In this document: piece after piece, positions 1-8,022 of the stretch
How the letters are laid out: each line of letters opens with the position of its first letter
How positions within the stretch are numbered: position 1 is the first letter of the stretch
Assembly (NCBI GenBank): GCA_029777335.1
Contig: JAKOSN010000325.1
Location: forward strand, 1-32,220
Origin: Planctomycetota bacterium
GTDB taxonomy: Bacteria; Planctomycetota; Planctomycetia; Gemmatales; Gemmataceae
Reading direction: 5' to 3'
DNA: 32,220 bases
Notes under the pieces: model-generated
What the model was told of the DNA's origin: nothing
What the model saw: only the letters and a program-made list of their open reading frames with translations
Databases searched by the model: none
Made by a program: the position numbers and the translations under genes

Positions 1-1
1 C

Positions 2-475
2 CCGGAGAGCGCGGGGGCGAGTGACGAGGCGGGGATGCTGATTGGAACGGCCGACTACATCGCTCCCGAACAGGCGCGCGACCCCCGCCTGGTCGATATC
101 CGAGCGGATATTTACAGTCTGGGCTGCACCTTCTACTATCTGCTCACGGGGCAACCTCCCTTCCCGGGCACCTCGCTGATGCAGAAGTTGATGCAACATC
201 AACAGGCCGAGCCGCCCCGTATCCAGACCCTGCGTCCCGATGTCCCCGAGGAACTCAGTGCCATCATCCAGAAGATGCTGGTGAAAAATCCCGAGGGACG
301 CTTTCAGATTCCTCTCTCCATCGTCGTCCCACTCCGCAAATTCTGCGTCCAGGGGGGAAGTGGCCTGGTGCCGCGTCTGTCCTCCGGCGCCGTTGCCTCC
401 ACCCGTCCCAACCCCGGGGGAAACAGCACGATGCGGACCAGCATCACCAGCACTGATCTGGTCAAGAAGTCCTGA
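2..475 (+). CDS. Ser/Thr protein kinase, C-terminal part (5' end outside window)
   Basis: The reading frame is open from the first bases of the window, so the gene starts upstream. The visible part is the second half of a Hanks-type kinase domain: the activation-segment end GTADYIAPEQA (APE motif), the helix-F region with DIRADIYSLGCTFYYLLTG, and the closing helix-I arginine region NPEGRFQ. About 45 residues follow the kinase fold and then a TGA stop. Planctomycete kinases usually carry a longer C-terminal extension, often with a membrane segment, so this tail is short; it is low in complexity and I recognise no domain in it. The catalytic HRD and DFG motifs lie upstream and cannot be checked. 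The substrate is unknown. The gene converges on the hydrolase gene that follows. Confidence 0.85.
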   Translation, partial: PESAGASDEAGMLIGTADYIAPEQARDPRLVDIRADIYSLGCTFYYLLTGQPPFPGTSLMQKLMQHQQAEPPRIQTLRPDVPEELSAIIQKMLVKNPEGRFQIPLSIVVPLRKFCVQGGSGLVPRLSSGAVASTRPNPGGNSTMRTSITSTDLVKKS

Positions 476-590
476 GCGCGCGACCAGGAACGCCCACGCT
501 CCCGGCGCTGCGCGCACTTCAAGACGCTGCCGGGAAGTTCTGCGAGCAAACTCTCTCGGAGTGGTTGCACGGACGACGCGGGAGAATACC

Positions 591-618
591 GTAAAAGCGC
601 CTGTGGAGAGCGTTTTAC
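591..618. terminator. Weak hairpin between convergent genes
   Basis: GTAAAA and TTTTAC arms can pair, extended by a CG/CG step across a one-base bulge, with an 11-nt loop. It sits between the plus-strand kinase and the minus-strand hydrolase and overlaps the hydrolase stop codon. The A/T-rich outer arms would give a U-rich end in both directions. The stem is short, so terminator function is a guess. Confidence 0.25.
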
Positions 619-1325
619 TCCATGATCTGCTCCATGACCCAGCGATTCATGTCGCGAAGCATTTCGGGGTGGATTCGGTGGGTGGTGGGATACGTTTTCA
701 GAGAAACCGACAATCCCGCGGTGTAAAGGAGTTGAAAATCACGCTGGGCCACACTCAGCGGAGCGACCGCATTGGCGATGCCATGACCGATCAGCACGCG
801 CAAGGAACGAATAGCCGGCCAGCGCTGCAACGGGCGATCCCCCGGGATTCCCCCATTCAAGGAGATGACTCCGCCAAAGCGTTCGGGATGGAGCAACCCC
901 AGGCGATAGGCCACCGCCGCCCCTTCACAGAAGCCGGCGAGATAGATGCGTTCGGAATGCACATGGTAACTGCGGCGCGTTTGCTCGATGGCGCGCAGCA
1001 CATATTCCTCGACTGCCTCGCCATGGGTGTCGGTATTCCCCCAGGAATACCCCAGGCGACCATCCGAACGCAGGCTCAGCGCCTCGGGACCGCGCAGGCC
1101 AATGCAGATGTAATTGCGCCGACTGAGCCGCGGGGCCAGACGCAGCACCTGTTCTTCACTCCCGCCCTGGCCATGGAAAAAGACCAGCAGCGGATAGGCA
1201 TAGTTCGGCTCATAACCGAACGGAAGAAAGGTCCGGATCGGCCAGCGATCACAAGCCTCCACCGCCGAGGTGTAGAACCCCTCGGCGGGGCGAAGGGAGT
1301 GACAGGAGAGATCGGTGTGCGCCAT
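615..1325 (-). CDS. Alpha/beta hydrolase (carboxylesterase/phospholipase-like) with Cys at the nucleophile position
   Basis: A 236-residue protein with the layout of small carboxylesterases and dienelactone-hydrolase-like enzymes: strand and oxyanion loop LLVFFHGQGGSEEQ (about 46-59), nucleophile elbow LAGFCEGAA (129-137), the LLHPERFGGVISLNGG stretch (144-159), and a C-terminal His in PTTHRIHPEML (His216). The elbow has Cys133 where esterases have Ser. The expected acidic residue in the GxxDxxVP-like segment is Asn185 (HGIANAVAP). Cys nucleophiles occur in dienelactone hydrolases, but loss of the Asp as well suggests altered or lost catalysis. No signal peptide is visible, so the protein is probably cytoplasmic. 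I chose ATG 1325; a TTG at 1400 would add 25 residues but has no Shine-Dalgarno-like sequence. Substrate unknown. Confidence 0.8.
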   Translation of the reverse strand: MAHTDLSCHSLRPAEGFYTSAVEACDRWPIRTFLPFGYEPNYAYPLLVFFHGQGGSEEQVLRLAPRLSRRNYICIGLRGPEALSLRSDGRLGYSWGNTDTHGEAVEEYVLRAIEQTRRSYHVHSERIYLAGFCEGAAVAYRLGLLHPERFGGVISLNGGIPGDRPLQRWPAIRSLRVLIGHGIANAVAPLSVAQRDFQLLYTAGLSVSLKTYPTTHRIHPEMLRDMNRWVMEQIME

Positions 1326-1705
1326 GAGCAGCCCCAACGTGCCAGGAGTTCCACAGACGCCGATCACAGGGGTTGCGCGGCCCTGTGTGACGAAGTTCAA
1401 GGGTTTCAGTCGATGAACAACTCAAGTAGTCGGGCCAAGTCTACGATTGCGGGGCAGGGGTGTCAACGCGTCGTGGCGCGCAACTCGTGAAAAATCAAGG
1501 CGCCAACGCGAAAAAATGTCGGACTGCAACGGTTGGGCGAAGTAGACGGGGAAACGGGACTTAACGCGGTTCCACGCAACGGGTTGATTGCTCCGCAAAG
1601 TCGAGCGCGGCTGAACCCGTCGGGCGCTGCCACCGCCGGAGTCAACCGCGCCAAGCTGGGCACTCTGGGGAATTTCCGCCGGTGTCCGCACGCCCAGGAC
1701 TTCCG
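1326..1705. other. Intergenic stretch, no gene seen
   Basis: This lies between the start of the hydrolase gene and the end of cysC, both on the minus strand, so it should hold the hydrolase promoter and the cysC terminator. The only structure I noted is a weak 7-bp inverted repeat, ACGGGTT at 1579-1585 and AACCCGT at 1614-1620, with a 28-nt spacer. The short open frames here do not resemble proteins. The first part would be coding if the hydrolase began at TTG 1400. Confidence 0.5.
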
Positions 1706-2323
1706 TTACCGCAGAATTCCCTGGCTTTCCAGGTACTGCACCAGCAAAACCGCTGCCTGTTGCGGCGAGGTCGTGGTCGCATCGATTGTCAACTCGGGAT
1801 TCAACGGCGCCTCATACGGATCGTCGATCCCGGTAAAACCCTTGAGCTGCCCAGCGCGCGCCTTCTTGTACAACCCCTTGGGATCACGCTGTTCGCACGT
1901 CTCCAGCGGCGTGTTGACGTGGATCTCAATGAACGGCAGTTTCCCTTCCACATGCAGGGCGCGCACCAGATCGCGATCCTTGCGATAGGGGCTGATAAAA
2001 CTGGTCATCGTGAGGATGCCGGCGTCGGCAAAGAGCTTGGCCACCTCGCCAATGCGGCGAATGTTCTCTTCACGATCCGCGGCGGAAAAGCCGAGATTCT
2101 TGTTTAATCCATGCCGGATGTTATCGCCATCGAGGACATAGGCCTGGTAACCATTCTGCACCAGGGCATGTTCCAGTGTGAAGGCAATTGTGCTCTTTCC
2201 CGATCCGCTCAGTCCCGTGAACCAGAGGGTCGCGCCTTGCTGTTTGAGCAGTTTGCCGCGTTCTTCACGCGTGACGTGGCCCTCGTGCCAGGTGATATTC
2301 GTCGCTTTGATCTCCGCCGACAT
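1706..2323 (-). CDS. cysC: Adenylylsulfate (APS) kinase
   Basis: A 205-residue protein that phosphorylates adenosine 5'-phosphosulfate to PAPS with ATP, in the cytoplasm. The sequence shows the P-loop GLSGSGKST (about residues 34-42), the APS-site segment LDGDNIRHGLNKNLGFS, the ENIRRIGEVAKLFADAG helix, SFISPYRKDRD, and the C-terminal GFTGIDDPYEAP segment. All are typical of single-domain CysC, and the length is normal for the family. The start is set by ATG 2323, preceded by AAGGAGAA about 8 nt upstream; an upstream in-frame start at 2359 would add 12 residues without such a site. No ATP sulfurylase or PAPS reductase gene is in the window, so PAPS could serve assimilation or sulfotransfer. 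An unusual inverted repeat lies just upstream. Confidence 0.96.
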   Translation of the reverse strand: MSAEIKATNITWHEGHVTREERGKLLKQQGATLWFTGLSGSGKSTIAFTLEHALVQNGYQAYVLDGDNIRHGLNKNLGFSAADREENIRRIGEVAKLFADAGILTMTSFISPYRKDRDLVRALHVEGKLPFIEIHVNTPLETCEQRDPKGLYKKARAGQLKGFTGIDDPYEAPLNPELTIDATTTSPQQAAVLLVQYLESQGILR

Positions 2324-2347
2324 CAATACGTTCTCCTTGCAAACAGC

Positions 2348-2391
2348 GCGGGACGCCAACCCTCGAAACTCTCGTCAGGTCGGCGTCCCGC
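2348..2391. repeat. 10-bp perfect inverted repeat upstream of cysC
   Basis: GCGGGACGCC at 2348-2357 and GGCGTCCCGC at 2382-2391 are exact reverse complements separated by 24 nt. The structure lies in the 120-bp gap between the LolA-like gene and cysC, 25 bp upstream of the cysC ATG. It could terminate transcription of the upstream gene, bind a regulator, or fold in the cysC leader. No U-tract follows it on the minus strand, which argues against a classical terminator. Confidence 0.6.
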
Positions 2392-2443
2392 ACCCTTCGC
2401 CTCTGTTATAGGCGGCGCACGCGGAAAAGGACACCAGGAAGCC

Positions 2444-3382
2444 TCACCGGAACAAGGAGCGCGAAACCGCTCGTTCTTCACGCTCTTTCACCAGGCTGGT
2501 TTCGCCACTCAACCAGGCGCGCATGGACTCGGTTTGATCGGTGACTGGGGTCGCCCCCGGCTGAAAGGTGAACCGTTCCCGACACTCCGCCGCCGACAGG
2601 GGATGCTGCCAACGCGGGTTGCGCAGTTCCAGGGCCACCAGGCAGCGCTCCGCCTTTTCATCCCACCATTCCAGCCGATGCGGCCAGAGCGTTTGCAGAT
2701 CGAGATAGAGGCGACACTGGCACGGCTGCGCAACCAGGCTTTCGCCTTCGCTGGTCCCACAGGTTCCCATCAGTTTGTGCAGATTGTGCTCACCGCGCCG
2801 AACCGCTTGATAATTGCTCCAGGTGGTGTTCTGGCGCAACTGATGCAACAGCGCCCAGATCCCCCCACTGGTCAGCCCCAGTGGCGCAACCTGTTGCCCC
2901 CCGGTTTCCCGACGCGAGAGCAGTTTGAGAATCTCCTCGCGTTGCCCCAGTTCTTCCAGGTTAATCCGGCGCACGCGCGACCAGGGACCCGTCGCCGTTC
3001 CCGATGCTCCCCCTTCGCGACACGTGCGCACGGCTTCCCAGAGAACGGAGCCATCACAGACAGTCAGCAAGGTCGCCTGCACACTCTGCACCTGAGTGTG
3101 GAGTTCCAGGCGCGAGCGCCCTCCCGGGGCCTGAAACACGTGACCGTGCGTCTGCCAGTCGTCCTGCCCCAGCTGCACCTGTTGCCAGACCTCGGTTTGC
3201 AGCCACTGCACCCGTTCGGGGCTGAACTCTGCCAGCGCCTGATCGAGCAACGCTGCGGGGGTGGGATCCTGAGCAGCGGGCCCCCCGGGATGCTGGGAGG
3301 AACTGGAGCCGGCGAAGGTCCCCAGCAGGCCCAGAGCACCCACCGGAAGCAGGACGAGCAGAAAGATGCGAAAGGACGACAT
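2444..3382 (-). CDS. Secreted LolA-like protein of unknown function
   Basis: A 312-residue protein with an N-terminal hydrophobic segment (about residues 5-25) that should act as a signal peptide or anchor, then a Gly/Ser/Pro-rich linker. The body has the rhythm of LolA/LppX-type beta-sheet proteins: an ALLDQALAEFSP helix, then strands such as HVFQAPGGRSRLELHTQ, TLLTVCDGSVLWEAVR and a late RLYLDLQTLWPHRLEWWD. I infer a periplasmic lipid- or lipoprotein-handling fold, but no family-defining motif is visible. Several cysteines (in TCREGG, GTCGTS, QPCQCR) could form disulfides. ATG 3382 is the likely start because the hydrophobic segment follows at once; the frame is open further upstream. It precedes cysC on the same strand, with a 120-bp gap. 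Confidence 0.7.
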   Translation of the reverse strand: MSSFRIFLLVLLPVGALGLLGTFAGSSSSQHPGGPAAQDPTPAALLDQALAEFSPERVQWLQTEVWQQVQLGQDDWQTHGHVFQAPGGRSRLELHTQVQSVQATLLTVCDGSVLWEAVRTCREGGASGTATGPWSRVRRINLEELGQREEILKLLSRRETGGQQVAPLGLTSGGIWALLHQLRQNTTWSNYQAVRRGEHNLHKLMGTCGTSEGESLVAQPCQCRLYLDLQTLWPHRLEWWDEKAERCLVALELRNPRWQHPLSAAECRERFTFQPGATPVTDQTESMRAWLSGETSLVKEREERAVSRSLFR

Positions 3383-3600
3383 GGGATAACTCTTCGGGAT
3401 TTGATGAAAGTTCGGGCGGACTGCGGTCCGACTAATACCAGGGACGAGGGAACCTGACAAGGTGACAAGGCTCCGTATGGCAACGGGGCGGATGGTTCGT
3501 TCGTTTCGTGGGGCGCCCGCGGCCGGGGGTGCGGTTCTCACCCGGTATTGCCGAGCAGCGCTCGACCCGTGCTTGTCACCGAAGGAGGGGGAAACCAGGT
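3383..3600. promoter_or_regulatory. Divergent promoter region with tandem TGACAAGG
   Basis: This 218-bp region separates the minus-strand LolA-like gene from the plus-strand lipoprotein gene, so both promoters should lie here. TGACAAGG occurs twice in perfect tandem (3455-3462 and 3463-3470), and a related CTTGTCACC lies near 3571 in the opposite sense. A small dyad CGGAC-TGCG-GTCCG lies at 3417-3430. No convincing -35/-10 pair was found. The elements may be operator sites; this is a guess. Confidence 0.3.
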
Positions 3601-4944
3601 ATGAAGCGAAGCATAGGTGGGCTGGTGCTGCTGGCCGCGCTGGGTGGGTGTGTGAACTCCCAGCCCGGCTCGTACATGAGCCAGGCGCGCGCCCCGCAAG
3701 CCCCAGGTGGGGCCAGTGGCGGGATCTACCAGGCAGCCAACATTCCCAACGTCATGGGACCACGCGGCGAACCCGTGGCGGTCATGGTCCCACCGACCGC
3801 CATCGATCCCAATTCGGGGCATGCAGCCGCCCGAGACCTCCTGGCGCGCAGTTTGCCGCCGGAGGTGGTCGATCGCGTGACGATGCAAACCGACGGCCCG
3901 CAGACCATCCAGCAAGTGCGGGGCCAGAGTGGACCGGATCTGGGCACGCCGTCAACCCCGCCTCCAGGCGCGGGAGCCGCTCCCACCGGACCGATGCCTC
4001 CCATGGGGCCGATGGGACCGATGGGACCGGCTGGTCCGGGCGGCGCGGGAGCGCCTCCGATGGGCGGCAATCCGGGGTTGTTGCCAGGCTCCCTCATGGG
4101 GATGCAACGCCCGCCCGCTGCCCCGGCCCAGCGAACCGAGGTGCGCTTCGCCGCCCCCGCGGGGATGAAGATTCAGTGGTATGCTCCCCGCGCCGATGGC
4201 ACCCCCGCCGTCTCTCCCAGCGGGATCGATGTGCCCGGACGCTACAACTTTGTCCAGGCCGCCATCTATCGGCTGAAACTGAGCAACATCGCCAATCGCC
4301 CGGGGCTGGAACTCTATCCCACCCTGGAAGTGGTCCCCTGCAACAGCAAGACCTCGACCTTCCTGGCGCACAGCGCTGTTCCGCTCTCGTTCACCGAGGA
4401 AGATTTCGAGCAGGTGGCCGCAGGCAACTATCTGATCAAGGTGATCTACTTGCCCGATCCGCAATATCAGGATCTGGCCAGCACCGGGCCCGATGAGGTC
4501 GTCTCCTCGCGCCTGGAGCCGGGGGCCGATCCGATCGTCGAGGCACAGAAACGCGGCAGCATCCTCCTGGTCGTCCGCATGGGTAACATCGACCTGGAAG
4601 CGCCGAACACCCCGCCGATGGCAGCCCCCAGTCAGTATCAGCCCAAGCCGATGATGCCGCCCATGATGCCGCCCAGCATGAACGGCATGCCGAGCCCCGG
4701 CCTGATGGCTCCCTACGGCCAGACGCAACCGCCGATGATGGGTGGACCGGGCATGCCCATGATGGGTCCCCAGGGCCCCATGATGCCTCCCGGTGGCCAG
4801 ATGGGCCGCCCCGGTATGCCGATGATGGGTCCTCAGGGGGCGATGATCATGCCGCCCGCTGGTGGACCGGGATCGATGCTCCCGCCGACGGCCGGGCCGC
4901 GCCTGGGAGGCGCGCCGGGCATGCCGACCAGCACCACCAAGTAA
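3601..4944 (+). CDS. Lipoprotein with Pro/Gly/Met-rich tails and a domain shared with the next gene
   Basis: A 447-residue predicted lipoprotein: signal peptide with lipobox LGGC (Cys17). Residues about 18-175 are mostly low-complexity, rich in Gly, Pro and Met (runs of GPMGPMGPAGP type). A globular middle domain (about 178-335) begins EVRFAAPAGMKIQWYAP and contains IYRLKLSNIANRPGLELYPTLEV, closely matching the protein encoded next. The C-terminal ~110 residues are again Met/Pro/Gly-rich, with the repeated unit PGMPMMGPQG. The start ATG follows GGAGGGGG about 10 nt upstream. The protein is probably anchored in an envelope membrane, with the disordered tails reaching the periplasm or cell wall; function is not known. 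It is followed 99 bp later by the related gene, probably co-transcribed. Confidence 0.85.
   Translation: MKRSIGGLVLLAALGGCVNSQPGSYMSQARAPQAPGGASGGIYQAANIPNVMGPRGEPVAVMVPPTAIDPNSGHAAARDLLARSLPPEVVDRVTMQTDGPQTIQQVRGQSGPDLGTPSTPPPGAGAAPTGPMPPMGPMGPMGPAGPGGAGAPPMGGNPGLLPGSLMGMQRPPAAPAQRTEVRFAAPAGMKIQWYAPRADGTPAVSPSGIDVPGRYNFVQAAIYRLKLSNIANRPGLELYPTLEVVPCNSKTSTFLAHSAVPLSFTEEDFEQVAAGNYLIKVIYLPDPQYQDLASTGPDEVVSSRLEPGADPIVEAQKRGSILLVVRMGNIDLEAPNTPPMAAPSQYQPKPMMPPMMPPSMNGMPSPGLMAPYGQTQPPMMGGPGMPMMGPQGPMMPPGGQMGRPGMPMMGPQGAMIMPPAGGPGSMLPPTAGPRLGGAPGMPTSTTK
4747..4839 (+). repeat. Direct repeat encoding PGMPMMGPQG
   Basis: Two copies of a 30-bp unit (4747-4776 and 4810-4839) lie 63 bp apart in phase within the lipoprotein gene. 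They encode identical decapeptides with synonymous changes, which suggests selection on the peptide or an older duplication. Confidence 0.6.
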
Positions 4945-5043
4945 TGTGCTGAGTGGGCACCTTCATCACCTCAAGGCGGGGAGCCCAGACGCTCGTGGCC
5001 ATCACGACGTTTGCGACTCCCCGCTGTTGCCTGGAGCGGAACC

Positions 5044-6501
5044 ATGGTCGCACGGTCTTTCCTCGCCCTGCTCGGCCTGGTTGTTCTCGGCGTGGGAACG
5101 GGCGCGGCGCAGCTGCCCTCGCCCCAGAATCTCCCTGACCGCAGCAAGGCTCCCCTCCTCTACGTGCGTTTCCCTGGTCCGCCCGGCATGCGCGTAACCG
5201 TCTATCCGGGCGCGAGCACCCTCCGCGATTTTACCGCTCCGGTCACGCTCGGTTTTCGCCCTGGCTACATCTACCGCGTCCGCCTGAGCAATCTCCCGGA
5301 GCGTCCCAACATCTCCCTCGTCCCCACCCTGGAAGTCCATGGCTCGCTGCAACTGTCTGCTCCGAGCAACCCAGTGAACTACCCCGCGGTGGTCGTGGTC
5401 AACCCCGACGATGTCCAGCAGGTGCTCGAGGGGGCCCTGTTGACCAAGGTGCACTACCTGGAAGATCCGCAACGCGCCCTGGCGGAACGGGCGCAGAAGG
5501 ACCAACCCTTCGAGATCGAGTTGCCTCCCAGCCGGGATCTGATGCAGGAAGCGCGTGCGCTGGGCCGCCCCATGCTCCTGGTGCGCTTCGGCAATCGCAT
5601 CTTCACCGATACCGAGCTGGCGCGCGAAGGGATGCCGGGAACGATTCTCCTGCCCGGCCAGAAAGCGTTGTCGCCCCCCCCGTTGCCCCCCTATCTGCCT
5701 CTGATCACCGCCAAGTTCGTCGATCCACTCGCCGGCGCCAAACCTCTCTCCGAGGAATGTTTGCACGACGGGGGAGATCACGGCCCGCGTGCGGGGTTCG
5801 ATCGCAACGGCCAGATTCAGGGCGTCGATCCCGAGGACACCGTCGCCGAGTATCGCAACAGCATTGGCCAGCGCAAGATCGCCGTGTCCAATCGCGTTTG
5901 TGTCTGTGTGCCACGCTTTGCCGTGCTGCGCCACGCCTGTGTCCTGGGACACAGCCAGGCCAGCACCCGGGTCACCGATACGCAGCATGTGCAGAGTTTT
6001 AGCCGCCTGCAAGCCCAGGTACCGCCTCTGAGTACCAGCCAGAGCGAAACCGTCGCGGCCACTCAGAGCCGCGAGCGCCCCAGCGGAACCGAGAATCAGA
6101 TCGGACTCAGCGTGGTCGAACAACGAATGGGGCTGGGCTACACCCAGGGGAAACAACTCACGACTGATGTGACAGCCACCTGTCGCGAGGAACCGCGCAC
6201 CGTTGATCGCCCCTTGCAACTGACAAAGTGGACCGACTGCAAGGAAACGCACCTGGGCGATGTGGTGACTTTCTACATTCGCTACAGCAATGTGGGAGGA
6301 CGCCCGATCAACGACGTGGCCATCAGCGACAGCTTGACCGGGCGTCTGGAGTACGTCGCGGGAAGTTCCGAGTCGAGCCGCCCGTCAAACTTCACCACGC
6401 AACCCAACGAAAGCGGATCGGTGTTGCTCCGCTGGGAAATCCAGGGAGCGCTTCAGCCCGGCGAAAGCGGCACGGTGCGCTTCCAGGCGCGCGTTCGCTG
6501 A
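5044..6501 (+). CDS. Secreted surface protein with C-terminal DUF11-like domain
   Basis: A 485-residue protein with a signal peptide (ARSFLALLGLVVLGVGTGAAQ). Its N-terminal half (LLYVRFPGPPGMRVTVYPG, IYRVRLSNLPERPNISLVPTLEV, and a late MLLVRFGN) is homologous to the middle domain of the preceding lipoprotein. A middle section is Cys-containing (RVCVCVPRFAVLRHAC). The last ~90 residues (LQLTKWTDCKETHLGDVVTFYIRYSN to the end) match the DUF11/conserved-repeat fold, with the typical NVGGRPINDVAISDSL and final GESGTVRFQARV elements; such domains are common in cell-surface proteins. ATG 5044 follows a GGAGCGG sequence and directly precedes the signal peptide. Likely envelope or wall-associated; function unknown. 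It is probably in an operon with the gene before it. Confidence 0.85.
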   Translation: MVARSFLALLGLVVLGVGTGAAQLPSPQNLPDRSKAPLLYVRFPGPPGMRVTVYPGASTLRDFTAPVTLGFRPGYIYRVRLSNLPERPNISLVPTLEVHGSLQLSAPSNPVNYPAVVVVNPDDVQQVLEGALLTKVHYLEDPQRALAERAQKDQPFEIELPPSRDLMQEARALGRPMLLVRFGNRIFTDTELAREGMPGTILLPGQKALSPPPLPPYLPLITAKFVDPLAGAKPLSEECLHDGGDHGPRAGFDRNGQIQGVDPEDTVAEYRNSIGQRKIAVSNRVCVCVPRFAVLRHACVLGHSQASTRVTDTQHVQSFSRLQAQVPPLSTSQSETVAATQSRERPSGTENQIGLSVVEQRMGLGYTQGKQLTTDVTATCREEPRTVDRPLQLTKWTDCKETHLGDVVTFYIRYSNVGGRPINDVAISDSLTGRLEYVAGSSESSRPSNFTTQPNESGSVLLRWEIQGALQPGESGTVRFQARVR

Positions 6502-6516
6502 CCGCCCCCGGAGCGA

Positions 6517-8022
6517 TCAATGCGGTCCACTGTGCCCCATGAGGTAAGCGCGCAGGTCACAGAAAATCTGTCCACAGCGAGCGCGCCATTCCTCGTCGTC
6601 GGCCAGACTCTTGGCCTGTGGGGACAGGACAACCGTAATTTTCAGATTGTCCCGTCCCGGGTCCGGTCGATTCAACCGCAGTTCCATGTTGATCAGGCTG
6701 GTCCGCGGGGCCAAACCAAACCACGAGAACGAGGCACATCGCGGGGCGCTGTACACACAATTCCGCCCGCCCAGGCGAACGAGAATGCGTCCGGGGGCAT
6801 TCTCCACCAACTCGCCCCCCACGTCCTGCACAAAGCCGCGCAACTTGTAAGCAGCGATCTTCTCCGGCATCCATGCTTCGAGAGAGTGGATGATTGTCCA
6901 GGGATCGTTTCGCTCGGGAGGTGGCACAGGTTCTGGCGCAAGCAACGCCGGCGCGGGGGCAGGCGCCGGCGCAGCGGCCGGGGCGAGGGCGAGGGTTGCC
7001 GCCGGCCTGACTCCGTTCAGCACCGCCGTGTTCCCCGGCAGATGCGGCGTGTGCAGAAGCGTGGAATCGACAATCTCCGATTCAAAGAGGGCCTGCTCGT
7101 AGCGTTCCGCCAGGTCGCGAGCACAGGCTGGCCGATCGACAGGATATTTCGCCAGGCACCAGTGCACCACCGCCTCAACCGCTGGCGGCACCAGCCCCGT
7201 GGCTCCGACCTCGGCGAAGGTGGGTGGTTCCTGGGTTGCGCGCGCAAGCAGCACATCCATCGTCGAGGCGCCGGCAAACGGCAAGCGCCCGGCTAGCAGC
7301 TCGAACAGGATGGCTCCCACGCTGTACAGATCGCCACGATGATCCATCTCCTCGCCGCGCGCCTGCTCTGGACACATGTAGCCTGGCGTGCCCACCGCGA
7401 ACTCGTTGTTGGTGACGATCATCTGCGGATTGGACGCCTGCGGACCCAGCAGCTTGGCCAGGCCGAAATCCATCACCTTGAGCAGCTCGTAGGGCGTGTC
7501 GGGATCCACCACCATCAGGTTCGCTGGTTTCAGATCCCGGTGGATGATCCCTGCCGCATGCGCGGCTTGCAACACCTCGCACAACTGCCCCAGCAACCGT
7601 CCCACACGTCCCGGACTGAGCCTCCCGTTGCGATGGAGCAACGTGTCGAGCGTCACCCCCCGAATGTACTCCATGACAATACAGGGGCCCTGGGGATCAT
7701 TCAACGAGGCGTCGTAGAGGGTCACGGCGTACGGGTGCTGAAAACGCGCCATCAGGAGCGTTTCACGCGTAAAGCGTTCACAAAACTTGGGATCGGCAGC
7801 AATGTGCTCGTGCATCACTTTCACGACCACTTGCCGACCGAGGTCGAGTTGACGCGCCAGATAAACCCGGCCCATCCCTCCTTCGCCTAGCAGGCGAAGC
7901 ACCTCGTAGCGACCCATGAAGACCCGGCCAACCATGAATGGATCTCGCAGTTGAAGTTTGGCGAGTGGGGTTCCTGCGCTCAAGTGTAGGTTGTATTCCT
8001 TACACGTGCCGAAACCTGACAC
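6517..8022 (-). CDS. Soluble Ser/Thr protein kinase with unknown C-terminal domain
   Basis: A 501-residue Hanks-type kinase with all core motifs: GEGGMGRVYLA glycine loop (46-56), ATP-binding Lys68 in VVVKVM, HRDLKPANLM (161-170), DFG (185-187), GTPGYMCPEQ (APE variant CPE) and DHRGDLYSVGAILFELLAG. The kinase domain ends near residue 310. An Ala/Pro-rich linker (about 345-370) joins a ~125-residue C-terminal domain (NDPWTIIHSLEAW onward, with GGRNCVYSAPRCASFSWFG) that I do not recognise. No membrane segment is visible, so it is probably cytosolic, unlike most planctomycete kinases. The start is uncertain: GTG 8022 is used, but Met30 or Met36, close to the kinase domain, are possible. The gene is divergent from the cytochrome operon, across 232 bp with two hairpins; a regulatory link is only inferred. 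Confidence 0.93.
   Translation of the reverse strand: MSGFGTCKEYNLHLSAGTPLAKLQLRDPFMVGRVFMGRYEVLRLLGEGGMGRVYLARQLDLGRQVVVKVMHEHIAADPKFCERFTRETLLMARFQHPYAVTLYDASLNDPQGPCIVMEYIRGVTLDTLLHRNGRLSPGRVGRLLGQLCEVLQAAHAAGIIHRDLKPANLMVVDPDTPYELLKVMDFGLAKLLGPQASNPQMIVTNNEFAVGTPGYMCPEQARGEEMDHRGDLYSVGAILFELLAGRLPFAGASTMDVLLARATQEPPTFAEVGATGLVPPAVEAVVHWCLAKYPVDRPACARDLAERYEQALFESEIVDSTLLHTPHLPGNTAVLNGVRPAATLALAPAAAPAPAPAPALLAPEPVPPPERNDPWTIIHSLEAWMPEKIAAYKLRGFVQDVGGELVENAPGRILVRLGGRNCVYSAPRCASFSWFGLAPRTSLINMELRLNRPDPGRDNLKITVVLSPQAKSLADDEEWRARCGQIFCDLRAYLMGHSGPH

Noticed and set aside
360..1490. Plus-strand open frame (376 codons) over the hydrolase
   Set aside because: It is antisense to an alpha/beta hydrolase with intact fold signatures, starts inside the kinase gene, and has no family features.
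2324..2443. Sulfur-related riboswitch (SAM type) before cysC
   Set aside because: Only a single long-loop inverted repeat is present; I saw none of the conserved core elements of known SAM riboswitches.
2111..3457. Plus-strand open frame (448 codons) over cysC and the LolA-like gene
   Set aside because: It spans parts of two minus-strand genes and the inverted repeat between them; the composition is that of a shadow frame.
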